A DNA stretch of 64,000 nt, from contig CAJXLK010000006.1 of NCBI GenBank assembly GCA_913055635.1, positions 59,530-123,529 on the forward strand, in the 5' to 3' direction. The DNA comes from an uncultured Bacteroidota bacterium. GTDB lineage: Bacteria > Bacteroidota > Bacteroidia > Bacteroidales > UBA12077. The position numbers were made by a program, and so were the translations under genes. The notes below the pieces were generated by a model. That model saw only the letters and a program-made list of their open reading frames with translations. It was not told the origin of the DNA and ran no database searches. This document shows positions 24,921 to 33,034 of the stretch, in pieces; within the stretch, counting starts at the first letter, position 1; each line of letters begins with the position of its first letter.

Positions 24921-26261
24921 ATGAAAGGATTCAAAGCTTACGACATTAGGGGCATCTACAACCAGGACTTTGATCGGGCTGACGTGTACAGGCTGGGTTG
25001 TTTTTTGCCCGATTTGTTCAACACCGACCGTATTCTGGTGGGCCATGACCACCGCAACACCTCGGACGAGATCCGCGAAAACCTGGTGGAAGGCCTCCTT
25101 TCACGGGGAATCGATGTGTACGATATGGGCCTGGCCACCACCCCCATGGTTTATTTTACTGCTGGCAAACAGGGTTTTGATGCCTCGGTTCAGATTACTG
25201 CTTCCCACAATCCGGCGCCCTATAATGGATTTAAAATATCGGGTAAGGATGTGATGCCGATTGGCTATATCGATGGTTTGAATGAAATGGAGAAAAGGGT
25301 AAACGGGGCGGATGTGCCGGATGCTTCCCGTCGGGGTCAGTATGTACCTTTGGAGCCCCGGGATGATTACATTGGGTTCCTGAAGGGTTATTATGGACCC
25401 AGTATTGAAAAGTTAAAACTGGCAGTGGATTGTTCAGACGGTATGGCGGGATATGTGGTTCACGATCTACTTGGAGACAGGCCCATTTATATGTTTGATC
25501 AGCCTGACGGAAATTTTACCCACCATGATCCCAATCCTCTGAAAAGCGAAAATCAGCGTTATGTAACCAGGAAGGTACTGCAGGAGGGCTGTGATGCCGG
25601 CATTTTGTATGATGGGGATGCGGACCGGGTGGTCTTTTTTGATGAAAAGGGGCGGTTTGTATCGCCTGATCTGATCATTGCCCTGATGGGCCATTATTTT
25701 ATGCCGTCCGTGGGCAGTCGTGTGCTGCAGGATATCCGTTCGTCCCGGGCGGTGAAGGAATACCTTAGCCGTTTTGGTGCTGAGGTGCATACCTGGAAAG
25801 TGGGACGTGCCTTTGCCTGTCCGCGGCTAAAGGCAATTGATGGGTTATACGGCGGTGAGTTTGCCGGCCATTATTATTTCAAGGATTTTTATTATGCCGA
25901 TTCGGCGATGATGGCCACTCTGGTGGTGCTGAATGTGCTGGCTGATTTTAAGGAAAAGGGGGTGCCCTTTTCCAGCGTGATAGACGGGATATCTCATTAC
26001 AGTAGCAGCGGCGAATTGAACTATACGATTGAACACAAGAGGCAGGCCATTGAGTCGGTGGTCGGCTATTTCAGGGACCATGAACAACCCCTGGAGACTT
26101 TTGACTTTGACGGGGTACGCATGGATTTTGCCGACTGGTGGTTCAATATCCGGCCTTCCAATACCGAACCCTATTTGAGGGTCATCGTCGAGGCCCGAAC
26201 CCCGGCCATGCTAAAAGAGAAAGTGGGTATCATCGGGGATGTGCTTTCAAATCATCATTGA
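24921..26261 (+). CDS. Phosphomannomutase/phosphoglucomutase
   Basis: An alpha-D-phosphohexomutase of 446 residues that shifts phosphate between C6 and C1 of mannose or glucose. It has FKAYDIRGIY at the start, the phosphoserine loop TASHNPAPYNG (Ser near 95), the Mg-binding DGDADR (near 230), the sugar-binding GGEFAGH and the phosphate-binding RPSNTEPYLR. ATG at 24921 is chosen because MKGFKAYDIRG is the family start; the open frame extends 25 codons further up. With the mannose-1-phosphate guanylyltransferase at 53.4 kb it could make GDP-mannose for surface glycans. Mannose or glucose preference cannot be decided from sequence. Confidence 0.9.
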   Translation: MKGFKAYDIRGIYNQDFDRADVYRLGCFLPDLFNTDRILVGHDHRNTSDEIRENLVEGLLSRGIDVYDMGLATTPMVYFTAGKQGFDASVQITASHNPAPYNGFKISGKDVMPIGYIDGLNEMEKRVNGADVPDASRRGQYVPLEPRDDYIGFLKGYYGPSIEKLKLAVDCSDGMAGYVVHDLLGDRPIYMFDQPDGNFTHHDPNPLKSENQRYVTRKVLQEGCDAGILYDGDADRVVFFDEKGRFVSPDLIIALMGHYFMPSVGSRVLQDIRSSRAVKEYLSRFGAEVHTWKVGRAFACPRLKAIDGLYGGEFAGHYYFKDFYYADSAMMATLVVLNVLADFKEKGVPFSSVIDGISHYSSSGELNYTIEHKRQAIESVVGYFRDHEQPLETFDFDGVRMDFADWWFNIRPSNTEPYLRVIVEARTPAMLKEKVGIIGDVLSNHH

Positions 26262-26489
26262 GGCAACCCTGCATCGCACAGGAGCGCTTTGAATGGTCTT
26301 GAAATGACATCTCAGCGAACGCATCATTCCATGTTGCTGAAAGCACCTTGTTTTTAGATTCCGGTATGAACCTGTTCAAGTCATGATTTCAGCGAATAAG
26401 GGTTGTATGGATTTAATTCTCAATAAAGTGACATGGGTTTTTGATGTTCAACAACACAAAAGGAGGCTGTAAAATTAAATTTTAATAGA

Positions 26490-27104
26490 ATGGCATTGGC
26501 ATTGGCTTATAGGGAAGGGGTAATGGAAGCCGGCTGTGATGAGGCCGGAAGGGGGCCGCTGGCCGGGCCCGTTTATGCTGCCGCCGTGGTTTTGCCTTCT
26601 GATTTTAGCCATCCCCTGCTCAACGACAGCAAGAAACTAACCGGGAAGCAGCGCCTCGAAATCAGGGAATTTATCGTTTCACATGCGCGCGATTATGGTA
26701 TTGCAAGGGTAGACAACCAGGAGATCGACGAGTTGAACATTTTCCGCAGCGCTATCCTTGCCATGCACCGTGCCATTGATCAATTACGGCAAACCCCGGA
26801 GCACCTGATCATCGATGGCAAATACTTCACCCCCTACCAGGCGGTTCCCCATCAATGCGTGGTTAAGGGGGATGGGCGGTATATGCCGATTGCCGCAGCG
26901 TCTGTCCTGGCCAAGACGGCCCGAGATGAACATATGATGGAGCTGCATCAACATTATCCGGTGTACAACTGGCTTCAAAATAAGGGCTATCCAACCCCCC
27001 AGCACCGTGAAGCCATCCGCCGGCACGGGCCTACTCCCTACCACCGCAGAAGTTTTAAACTGCTGCCTGATGCCCGCCAAATGAGGCTGGACAATACCCG
27101 GTGA
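26490..27104 (+). CDS. rnhB: Ribonuclease HII
   Basis: RNase HII removes RNA, including single ribonucleotides, from DNA-RNA hybrids. The 204-residue product has the catalytic DEAG motif in EAGCDEAGRGPLAGPV (Asp17, Glu18), LNDSKKLTGKQR, LIIDGKYF with a further catalytic Asp, and SVLAKTARDEHM. The length is normal. The start at 26490 gives the short N-terminal extension usual in Bacteroidota. It stands alone, 228 bases after the phosphomannomutase, and converges with the cyd operon. Confidence 0.94.
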   Translation: MALALAYREGVMEAGCDEAGRGPLAGPVYAAAVVLPSDFSHPLLNDSKKLTGKQRLEIREFIVSHARDYGIARVDNQEIDELNIFRSAILAMHRAIDQLRQTPEHLIIDGKYFTPYQAVPHQCVVKGDGRYMPIAAASVLAKTARDEHMMELHQHYPVYNWLQNKGYPTPQHREAIRRHGPTPYHRRSFKLLPDARQMRLDNTR

Positions 27105-27336
27105 ACAGCACCCCCGGCCTTTACCCGAAGGCATCTCCTTCCTGACGCCTATGCCCCGCCAGAGCCAAACTTTATCAGGCTCCGATATTTGCCTGAAGGG
27201 TATCCTTCATACGGGCTTTGTCTCCTGCCAGAGATGGCCTAAAGGTGGTCCCGCTATTTAGCCGGATATGATCCTTTGCTGGGAGCACCTATGGACCGAC
27301 CTTGCCACTTTGCCGGGTTAAAATTTTTTCTGCGCT

Positions 27337-27465
27337 TTATTCCTCCGGCTCTTCTTCGTCGTAAAGCATACCCTTTCGCTTAACCACCATGAGGGTTACT
27401 TTGTAAGTGACAAAGATCAGAACCGGCCAGGATATCAACCACAGTATGGAAGAGAGGTGATCCAT
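27337..27465 (-). CDS. 42-residue single-span membrane peptide at the end of the cyd operon (CydX-like candidate)
   Basis: A short frame (ATG at 27463-27465, TAA at 27337-27339) lies 46 bases after cydB on the same strand. The peptide starts MDHLSSILWLISWPVLIFV, has one hydrophobic span of about 20 residues with two Trp, then a basic KRKG patch and an acidic DEEEPEE tail. This follows the positive-inside pattern with the C-terminus probably cytoplasmic near the basic patch. Small accessory subunits (CydX, CydS, CydH) stabilise haem in bd oxidases elsewhere, and position and shape suggest the same here. Sequence identity to E. coli CydX is not evident, so the role is inference. Confidence 0.6.
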   Translation of the reverse strand: MDHLSSILWLISWPVLIFVTYKVTLMVVKRKGMLYDEEEPEE

Positions 27466-27511
27466 AATATTGGTGATTTTCGGTTTTTTCAGTTTGAATC
27501 ATTTTTCAGCA

Positions 27512-28672
27512 TCAATAAGCATGCTCTTCCGATTCCATCTCATCGGAGCTGATTTGTTTTTTATTCATCGACCGCCATACATACCAGATGTATCCGATGA
27601 CCACCGGTACCAGCAGTGAGACGTAACTCATCACCGTAAGGGTATAATGGCTGGATGAGCTATTGCGGATGGTTAGCGAACTTTGCAGGTCAAAGGTGGA
27701 AGGATAGTAGGCGGTGTGGTTCAATCCCGCAACGCTAAAAAGGGAGAACACCGTCAGAACAGTACCTGCGGCAACAAACCAGAAACCCTTTGTGCTATTT
27801 TGCAGCAAGGTGCGCAGGATGCCTGTGATCACCCCCAGCACCCCAATAAGGAAGAGGATGCCCACCAGGGGCATTTCCAGAAAATTGTGGAGGTATTTGT
27901 TGGCTTCGGTGTATATCTCGCGGGTTTGCGGATCCACGGCGTAACCTTCGCCGGAGAGCAGCATGATGACAAAGACAATGAAAAACAGCAGGAAGGGAAC
28001 CGCGTTGTATATAACCTGCTTGCGCGAACGGTTAAAGACGGTTTGATCATTTACGGTATTGATCACATAAAGGGCCCCCTGCAAGCGGGCCAGGAAAAAG
28101 ACCGACAGGCCCAGCAGGATGTTTTGAAGGTTGGCCAGGATTTCGAAGCCCCGGGTGGAAGCTTCCCAGCGGGTAATGGAACTGGCGGAAGTTGAGGTGG
28201 CTGTCATCCGCAGGTTATCGATCGAAAATTCCGAACCGGTGAAAAACGAGCCCACCACCGCCCCAATCAAAATGGTGCTGATCAATCCATTAATGAATAA
28301 AAATGTTTCATAAGTTTTGCGGCCCATGATGTTGCCGGGTTTTTTCCGAAATTCATAGCTGATGGCCTGGATAATGTAACTGAACAGGATGATCATCCAG
28401 ATCCAGTAAGCCCCCCCGAAACTGGTGGCATAGAAAGGAGGGAAAGAGGCGAACATCGCCCCGCCAAAGACCACCAGGGTGGTGAAACCCAATTCCCATT
28501 TTCGGCCCAGGGTATTGATGACCATATCGCGTTCAACCGTTGATTTGCCCAGTTGTCCTAACAGGGTTTGCCCGCCCTGGATGAACATCAGGAAGACCAG
28601 AAATGCGCCGACCAGTGAGATGATGACCCACCAATATTGTTGTAAAGCCAGGTGTGAAAGTGTTTCAAACAT
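27512..28672 (-). CDS. cydB: Cytochrome bd ubiquinol oxidase subunit II
   Basis: CydB pairs with CydA in the bd-type terminal oxidase that reduces oxygen to water with quinol electrons at high affinity. The 386-residue product has about eight to nine hydrophobic segments. LVGAFLVFLMFIQGGQTLLG at the start, the GRKWELGFTTLVVFGGAMFASFPPFYA region (split here across helices 1-2) and NHTAYYPS are typical of the family. It follows cydA after 12 bases, and a 42-residue membrane peptide gene follows it. Confidence 0.93.
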   Translation of the reverse strand: MFETLSHLALQQYWWVIISLVGAFLVFLMFIQGGQTLLGQLGKSTVERDMVINTLGRKWELGFTTLVVFGGAMFASFPPFYATSFGGAYWIWMIILFSYIIQAISYEFRKKPGNIMGRKTYETFLFINGLISTILIGAVVGSFFTGSEFSIDNLRMTATSTSASSITRWEASTRGFEILANLQNILLGLSVFFLARLQGALYVINTVNDQTVFNRSRKQVIYNAVPFLLFFIVFVIMLLSGEGYAVDPQTREIYTEANKYLHNFLEMPLVGILFLIGVLGVITGILRTLLQNSTKGFWFVAAGTVLTVFSLFSVAGLNHTAYYPSTFDLQSSLTIRNSSSSHYTLTVMSYVSLLVPVVIGYIWYVWRSMNKKQISSDEMESEEHAY

Positions 28673-28684
28673 AACGTAAGCTTT

Positions 28685-30202
28685 TTATTTGGGTCCGATT
28701 TTTATTTGTCTGACCATGATCGATATTTCCGCGATGAGCAGGATGGTGAAGATGGCGGCAAAGAGCCAGAAAGTTAGCTGCACGTGGGATGCACTGATGT
28801 GTGAGGTTGACACCCCGACCGGCAGCAGGTCCTGGATGGTCCAGGGCTGGCGGCCCACTTCCGAGACCACCCAACCGAGCATGGAGGCCAGGTATCCCAG
28901 GGGTATTGCCCATGTAGCAGCCACCAGCAGGTAGCGTTTTTGGAGGATGGTATCCTTCAGGTTGAACCAGATCACCAGCAGGAAAAGCAGGACAAAGAGG
29001 AAGCCCAGGATAACCATGACGTGGAAGCTGTAGAAGGTCAGCCCGACCGGGGGGACGGTCTCCTGCGGTTGGTCAAAATAGCCGTATCCCATAAAGGGGT
29101 AATTGGCCCGGAAGGTTTCCAGATGGGCCGAGGCCAGCGAATCCTTGCCCGCCTCTTCTGCTTCGTTGTATTTTTTAAGGGCTGTAAGGGCCCGGTCGCC
29201 TTTTTCCATCTTTTTGGGAGTGGATAGGATGCCTTGTTGGGTGTTCCCATAGACCAGGTCTTCCATGCCCGGGACGAAGGCATCGGCATCGCGTTCTGCC
29301 AGAAGGGATAGGAGTTTGGGCATTTTGACCTTGAAATAAAAGGGATCTTTGTCGTTGTCCACCTCTTTTTCCGGGTTAAGCACCCCAATGGCCACCAGAC
29401 CTGCACCTTCCTGGCCTTCATAGAGGCCTTCCATGGCAGCCAGCTTCATGGGCTGGGTCTGGGCAACGTGGTGGCCTGAGCTGTCGCCGGTCAGTACAAT
29501 GAACAGGGAGGAGATCACCCCGAAAACCGCCCCCACTACCATGCTTCTTTTGGCAAACCTGATGTGGCGGTTCTTTAAAATATACCATGAACTGACCCCC
29601 ACCACAAACAAGGCCCCAATCACATACCCGCTCGATACAGTATGAAGAAATTTGTCTACGGCAGTGGGGTTCAGCAAAACATCCCAGAAATTGCCCATTT
29701 CATTGCGGGCCGTCTCCGGATTGAAATGCATCCCCACCGGGTTCTGCATCCAACCATTGGCCACCAAAATCCATAAGGCCGAAAGGTTGGCCCCCAGCGC
29801 CACCAGCCAGGTGGCAGTGAGGTGGAATTTTTTGGTGACTTTCTGCCAGCCAAAAAACATCACGGCCAAAAAAGCAGATTCCAGAAAGAAGGCCATGATG
29901 CCCTCAATGGCCAGGGGAGCTCCGAAAATGTCGCCGACAAACCAGGAATAGTTCGACCAGTTGGTGCCAAATTCAAATTCCAGGATGATGCCGGTGGCTA
30001 CTCCGATGGCGAAGTTGATCCCAAAAAGGGTCATCCAGAATTGGGTGGTCTTTTTCCATTTGATGTTGCCGGTTTTCACATAAATGGTTTCCATGATGGC
30101 CATGATGAACGAAAGGCCCAGGGTGAGGGGGACAAAAAGCCAGTGGTACATTGCCGTCAGGGCAAATTGTGCCCGTGACCAGTCAACTAAAGCTTCTTCC
30201 AT
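28685..30202 (-). CDS. cydA: Cytochrome bd ubiquinol oxidase subunit I
   Basis: CydA carries the haems and the quinol site of the bd oxidase. The 505-residue product starts EEALVDWSRAQFALTAMYHW with the haem-ligand His20, continues with the helix GTNWSNYSWFVGDIFGAPLA, then GWMQNPVGM and the FLHTVSSGYVIGALF helix with another haem ligand. The quinol (Q) loop lies about 240-355 and is acidic and variable. The C-terminal helices include YSFHVMVILGFLFVLL. It is preceded by a DUF4492 gene (13-base gap) and followed by cydB, forming one operon. Confidence 0.94.
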   Translation of the reverse strand: MEEALVDWSRAQFALTAMYHWLFVPLTLGLSFIMAIMETIYVKTGNIKWKKTTQFWMTLFGINFAIGVATGIILEFEFGTNWSNYSWFVGDIFGAPLAIEGIMAFFLESAFLAVMFFGWQKVTKKFHLTATWLVALGANLSALWILVANGWMQNPVGMHFNPETARNEMGNFWDVLLNPTAVDKFLHTVSSGYVIGALFVVGVSSWYILKNRHIRFAKRSMVVGAVFGVISSLFIVLTGDSSGHHVAQTQPMKLAAMEGLYEGQEGAGLVAIGVLNPEKEVDNDKDPFYFKVKMPKLLSLLAERDADAFVPGMEDLVYGNTQQGILSTPKKMEKGDRALTALKKYNEAEEAGKDSLASAHLETFRANYPFMGYGYFDQPQETVPPVGLTFYSFHVMVILGFLFVLLFLLVIWFNLKDTILQKRYLLVAATWAIPLGYLASMLGWVVSEVGRQPWTIQDLLPVGVSTSHISASHVQLTFWLFAAIFTILLIAEISIMVRQIKIGPK

Positions 30203-30215
30203 ATCCTAAAAGGTT

Positions 30216-30428
30216 TTATGGTTTCGATATTTCATTGATGATGTGATCGCTTCTTTCCTTGTCAGAGGAAAAGTTCTCCTCCAGGATGTCGGGAAAAAAG
30301 AACAGGCGTAAGATGGCAAACATGATGAACAGCTTGATCAGTATGATCAGCCACAATTTTTTGCCCACGGGTCCCATATTTTTGAACCCCTCGTAATAAA
30401 GATTCCAGACGCGCTTGAAAAAGTTCAT
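30216..30428 (-). CDS. DUF4492 family small membrane protein, first gene of the cyd operon
   Basis: A 70-residue protein (MNFFKRVWNLYYEGFKNM start) with a single hydrophobic span, KLWLIILIKLFIMFAILRLFFFP, followed by an acidic C-terminal tail. The family is found next to cydAB in Bacteroidota and Campylobacterota and is probably an accessory or assembly factor of the oxidase; the precise role is unknown. ATG at 30428 is chosen over a TTG two codons upstream. It lies 13 bases before cydA. Confidence 0.82.
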   Translation of the reverse strand: MNFFKRVWNLYYEGFKNMGPVGKKLWLIILIKLFIMFAILRLFFFPDILEENFSSDKERSDHIINEISKP

Positions 30429-30553
30429 AATCAATTTTTTTCACCGCCTTACAACAAAGATAAAAGGAATCGGGGAATTAAAATGGAGGGGTAACCTATT
30501 TAGATCAAGTAAAAACTAAAAGGGGGAGGAGAAGGGAGGCAGGTGGGGGAAAT

Positions 30554-30592
30554 AAAAGGCCCGCTACCGGAAGTGCCGGGGGCGGGCCTTTT
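30554..30592 (-). terminator. Hairpin terminator downstream of ferritin
   Basis: AAAAGGCCCGC (30554-30564) is complementary to GCGGGCCTTTT (30582-30592); a small CCGG/CCGG pair can form inside the 17-base loop. Read leftward, the stem ends in a TTTTATTT run, fitting an intrinsic terminator for the ferritin transcript. Confidence 0.65.
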
Positions 30593-30705
30593 GATGGTCT
30601 GAAGTATGGATTGGAGATTGTGACTATGTTTGAAGGCTTAACCTTCTGAAAGGTTTAGGAATTCGCAGGCACAATAGAGGGTGAACTTTTGTGGCCAGCC
30701 CTGAA

Positions 30706-30821
30706 GCTGACGAACAACCCCTTGATGCTGACGAACAATCCCTTGATGCAGACGAGCAATCTCTTGATGCAGACGAACAATCTCTTGATGCAGACGAACA
30801 ATCTCTTGATGCAGACGAGCC
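30706..30821. repeat. 21-base tandem repeat (minisatellite), five and a half copies
   Basis: Five 21-base units, consensus GCAGACGAACAATCTCTTGAT, run from 30706 to 30810, with a partial copy to 30821. The first two units differ at a few bases; the last three are nearly identical. The unit is seven codons, so frames stay open on both strands: leftward it reads as a heptad RLHQEIV repeat, rightward as DEQSLDA. It starts 23 bases past the ferritin stop codon on that gene's 3' side. Confidence 0.92.
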
Positions 30822-30843
30822 ATTCTTCGTGGCTGAGGAACTT

Positions 30844-31356
30844 CTATTCTTCCTGCGTTTCGTCGACAAATTGGCGTTTGGCCAGTTCTCTGTCGAGCAT
30901 CAGCAGGCCCTGTCCCTTGCCTTCAATGAATTTAAGCTGTTGGAGCAATTCGTCGGCATTGGCCTCTTCTTCCACCTGCTCGGAAACAAACCACTGCAGC
31001 ATGTTGTCGGTGCCGTGGTCTTTTTCGTTGCGGGCCAGATCCACCAGGTCATGGATCATTTTGGTCACTTTTTGTTCGTGTTCATATACCTGTTTGGCCA
31101 CCTGGATCTCATTGTCCCACTCCTTGGGTGGGGCATCTATGGCCTCCAGGTTAACCCGCCCGCCTCGGTCGTTGATGTAGCGGTAAATTTTCATGGCATG
31201 GGTCATCTCTTCCTGGGCCTGAACATACATCCAGTTGGCAAACCCTGAAAGGTTGCGGTCTTCAAAATAGGCAGACATGGCCAGATATAGATAGGCTGAA
31301 TACATCTCTGCATTCACCTGTTTGTTGAGTTGTTCTTCCATTTTGTTTGAAAGCAT
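30844..31356 (-). CDS. ftnA: Ferritin (bacterial non-haem, FtnA type)
   Basis: Ferritin oxidises ferrous iron and stores it in a 24-subunit shell. The 170-residue product keeps the ferroxidase residues at standard positions: Glu17 (VNAEMYSAYLYL), Glu50 and His53 (QAQEEMTHAMKI), with further Glu residues in the fourth helix (SEQVEEEANADELL). The length matches FtnA. It has a clear Shine-Dalgarno sequence, unusual in this window. It lies upstream of the cyd operon on the same strand but is separated by a terminator and a minisatellite. Confidence 0.95.
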   Translation of the reverse strand: MLSNKMEEQLNKQVNAEMYSAYLYLAMSAYFEDRNLSGFANWMYVQAQEEMTHAMKIYRYINDRGGRVNLEAIDAPPKEWDNEIQVAKQVYEHEQKVTKMIHDLVDLARNEKDHGTDNMLQWFVSEQVEEEANADELLQQLKFIEGKGQGLLMLDRELAKRQFVDETQEE

Positions 31357-31363
31357 AGTGATT

Positions 31364-31369
31364 CCTCCT
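31364..31369 (-). promoter_or_regulatory. Canonical Shine-Dalgarno sequence for ferritin
   Basis: Read leftward, AGGAGG lies 7 bases before the ferritin ATG, an ideal ribosome-binding site. Most genes in this window lack any such motif, as is usual in Bacteroidota, so this start is exceptional and also confirms the ferritin start codon. Confidence 0.8.
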
Positions 31370-31629
31370 GTTTTTGGGTTTTACAGGGTGGCATTGAGCA
31401 GGACGGGGCCATGGGTTCACCCGTCATCGTTGTCATGGTGTATGTTAGGTCCCCGGCTGCAATGCTCGGCCCCTGACTCTAAATTTTTATAATGAACTCA
31501 ATCAGCTTTAATGCTAGTGGAACAACCAAAGTGGAATTTTGTTTTTTATTTTTTCTAAATAGGGAGGATTTTCGCTTGCGACAGGCTCAAACAAGGCCCG
31601 GGGCCCGATTGTTTAACAATAAAAACCCT

Positions 31630-32124
31630 ATGTTTTTGTGGCCTTTCAAACAATGCCGGATTGAAACAAACCTGAGCCGCCAGCGCATCAATGAATTGAT
31701 GAACCAGAATACCGATCAGGATAATCGAAGCATATACTGGGGCAAGCGTTTTTATCAGCGTTTTTTTGGGGTCGTTCAGCCAAACGCCTTCAAGATCAGG
31801 CCGGTGGTTCCCTATTGGAATTTATCGCCCGTGGAAATCAGGGGGACTGTCGAGTCGAACCAGGCCGGTCAGGGGAGCCATACCGTAAGCTGCCGCCTGA
31901 CCTGTCCTTATTTGCGGGTGGTAGGACCTTTGGTAGGCCTTGCCCTGGTGATGTTTTTCATCAATTATGCTTTGGTCGGTGAAACAGGTGTATTTCTTAG
32001 TGCAACAGGGTACATTTTCCTGGCTGCTTATGTTTTGGTGAACCTGCCTTTCCAGGTTCAGGCTGCCAGAAGTCTGCGGGCATTGGTTCGCGATTTCGAA
32101 GGAAAAATGGTCTGGGAACGTTGA
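31630..32124 (+). CDS. Unknown membrane protein with two hydrophobic segments
   Basis: The frame is open from 31492, but ATG at 31630 (MFLWPFKQCRIETNLSRQRI) gives a more sensible 164-residue protein. The N-terminal half is soluble with beta-strand-like segments (FKIRPVVPYWNLSPVEIRGTV and HTVSCRLTCPYLRVV); two hydrophobic helices follow (about 95-112 and 120-140), then a short charged tail with ARSLRALVRDFEG. The layout resembles small Bacteroidota membrane proteins with a PH-like fold that are annotated only as hypothetical. It stands alone between ferritin and a repeat array. Function unknown. Confidence 0.6.
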   Translation: MFLWPFKQCRIETNLSRQRINELMNQNTDQDNRSIYWGKRFYQRFFGVVQPNAFKIRPVVPYWNLSPVEIRGTVESNQAGQGSHTVSCRLTCPYLRVVGPLVGLALVMFFINYALVGETGVFLSATGYIFLAAYVLVNLPFQVQAARSLRALVRDFEGKMVWER

Positions 32125-32477
32125 AGTGTGCTGGAGCTTGAATCATGCTGTTGTTCAATCCTCCATTGCATCGCAGGGGTGGATCCCTTTTTTATTCGAT
32201 GGGTGCTTTTCTCTGATACAGGTCTTTCCCCTGGTACAGCTTCGCCGGAGGGCCGCATCATGTTTTTTGTGACCCCTTATAGCACTGAAAAGGTTAAATG
32301 CTTGCCGAAGAAATATATCCGGGCAAAAAGAACGGTCATCCGGTAAAAAGAGAGTGGATCCGGGAGAAAGGAAGTGGATCCGGGAAAAGACCGTTCATTC
32401 GGGAAAAGAAAGTTGATCCGGAAAAAGGAAGTTGGTCCGGGAAAGAGCGATCATCCGGCAAAAACGGCAGGGGAAAT
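32125..32477. other. Intergenic region with a degenerate repeat array
   Basis: This gap separates convergent genes (unknown membrane protein, rightward; Rrf2 regulator, leftward). Its right half is filled by the 32315-32468 repeat array. Two short rightward frames here (32128-32346 and 32298-32561) have odd composition and are not convincing. No terminator hairpin was recognised. Confidence 0.45.
32315..32468. repeat. Eight degenerate ~19-base tandem units with core ATCCGGGAAAA
   Basis: Units of 18-20 bases follow one another with the shared core TNATCCGG(G)AAAA, for example GTGGATCCGGGAGAAAGGAA then GTGGATCCGGGAAAAGACC, then diverged copies with TTGATCC, TTGGTCC and TCATCCGGCAAAA. Eight units can be recognised. 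The array ends 9 bases before the 3' end of the Rrf2 gene. It has no coding logic that I can see. Confidence 0.75.
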
Positions 32478-32882
32478 TTACCCTTTAAGGAATTTATCTA
32501 CGGTCTGATTTTTCATATACTCGCGGAACTCCTCCGACATTTTGCTGGTGACGTTGTTTAAGATACATTGATCAAACGGGCAGGTGGTTTTGTCCATCGG
32601 GCAGGTATTGATTTCAATGGTTCCCTCAATGGTTTCATAGATTTCGAGAAAAGAGATCTCCTCCGGCTTTTTTTTCAGTTCAAAGCCACCGCGTGGGCCG
32701 CGATGAGAGACCAGGTAGCCTGACTTGACCAACCGCTGCATTACTTTTGCCACATGGTGCCTTGATGTGCCGGTGCTTTCAGCTATTTTGACCACATTCA
32801 TCCCTCGTTTCTCCTGTGCCACCAGTATGATTCCATGTAAAGCGATTGATGCGGCTTCCGATAAGGATACAATTTTGGCCAT
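32478..32882 (-). CDS. Rrf2 family transcriptional regulator with three conserved-type cysteines
   Basis: A 134-residue winged-helix protein. SLSEAASIALHGIILVAQ is the usual first helix, GTSRHHVAKVMQRLVKSGYL is the recognition helix region, and HRGPRGGFEL is the wing. Three Cys (C94, C101, C106, in NTCPMDKTTCPFDQC) lie where IscR, NsrR and RsrR bind a Fe-S cluster, so the protein probably senses NO, oxygen or iron status. ATG at 32882 is preferred to the adjoining TTG. The nearest candidate targets are the cyd operon and ferritin, 1.5-2.5 kb away, but this is only a positional guess. Confidence 0.88.
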   Translation of the reverse strand: MAKIVSLSEAASIALHGIILVAQEKRGMNVVKIAESTGTSRHHVAKVMQRLVKSGYLVSHRGPRGGFELKKKPEEISFLEIYETIEGTIEINTCPMDKTTCPFDQCILNNVTSKMSEEFREYMKNQTVDKFLKG

Positions 32883-33034
32883 CAAATAAGGTATTTTGGT
32901 AATTTAAGTAATGAATTGCTCAAAATTACATAAAATTTTGGCGCACGGATCAGATTTTTTTGGATGCCTGACATTTTCGATGTCTCCGCTCTGCCCGGCT
33001 ATAACCCGTCAACCAACCAACTGGAGCAATGAGG

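Larger units (their letters stand above)
30429..30843. other. Region between ferritin and the cyd operon
   Basis: This 415-base stretch must hold the cyd promoter and the ferritin 3' end. It contains a purine-rich segment (about 30518-30552), a hairpin terminator at 30554-30592 and a 21-base minisatellite at 30706-30821. Short frames across the repeats on both strands stay open only because the unit is a multiple of three; none is convincing as a gene. No clear -7/-33 promoter pair was found. Confidence 0.5.

Noticed and set aside
30691..31248. Rightward 185-codon frame with repeated DEQSLDA opposite ferritin
   Set aside because: It is the antisense of ferritin joined to the 21-base repeat; the ferritin strand has all ferroxidase residues and a Shine-Dalgarno site.
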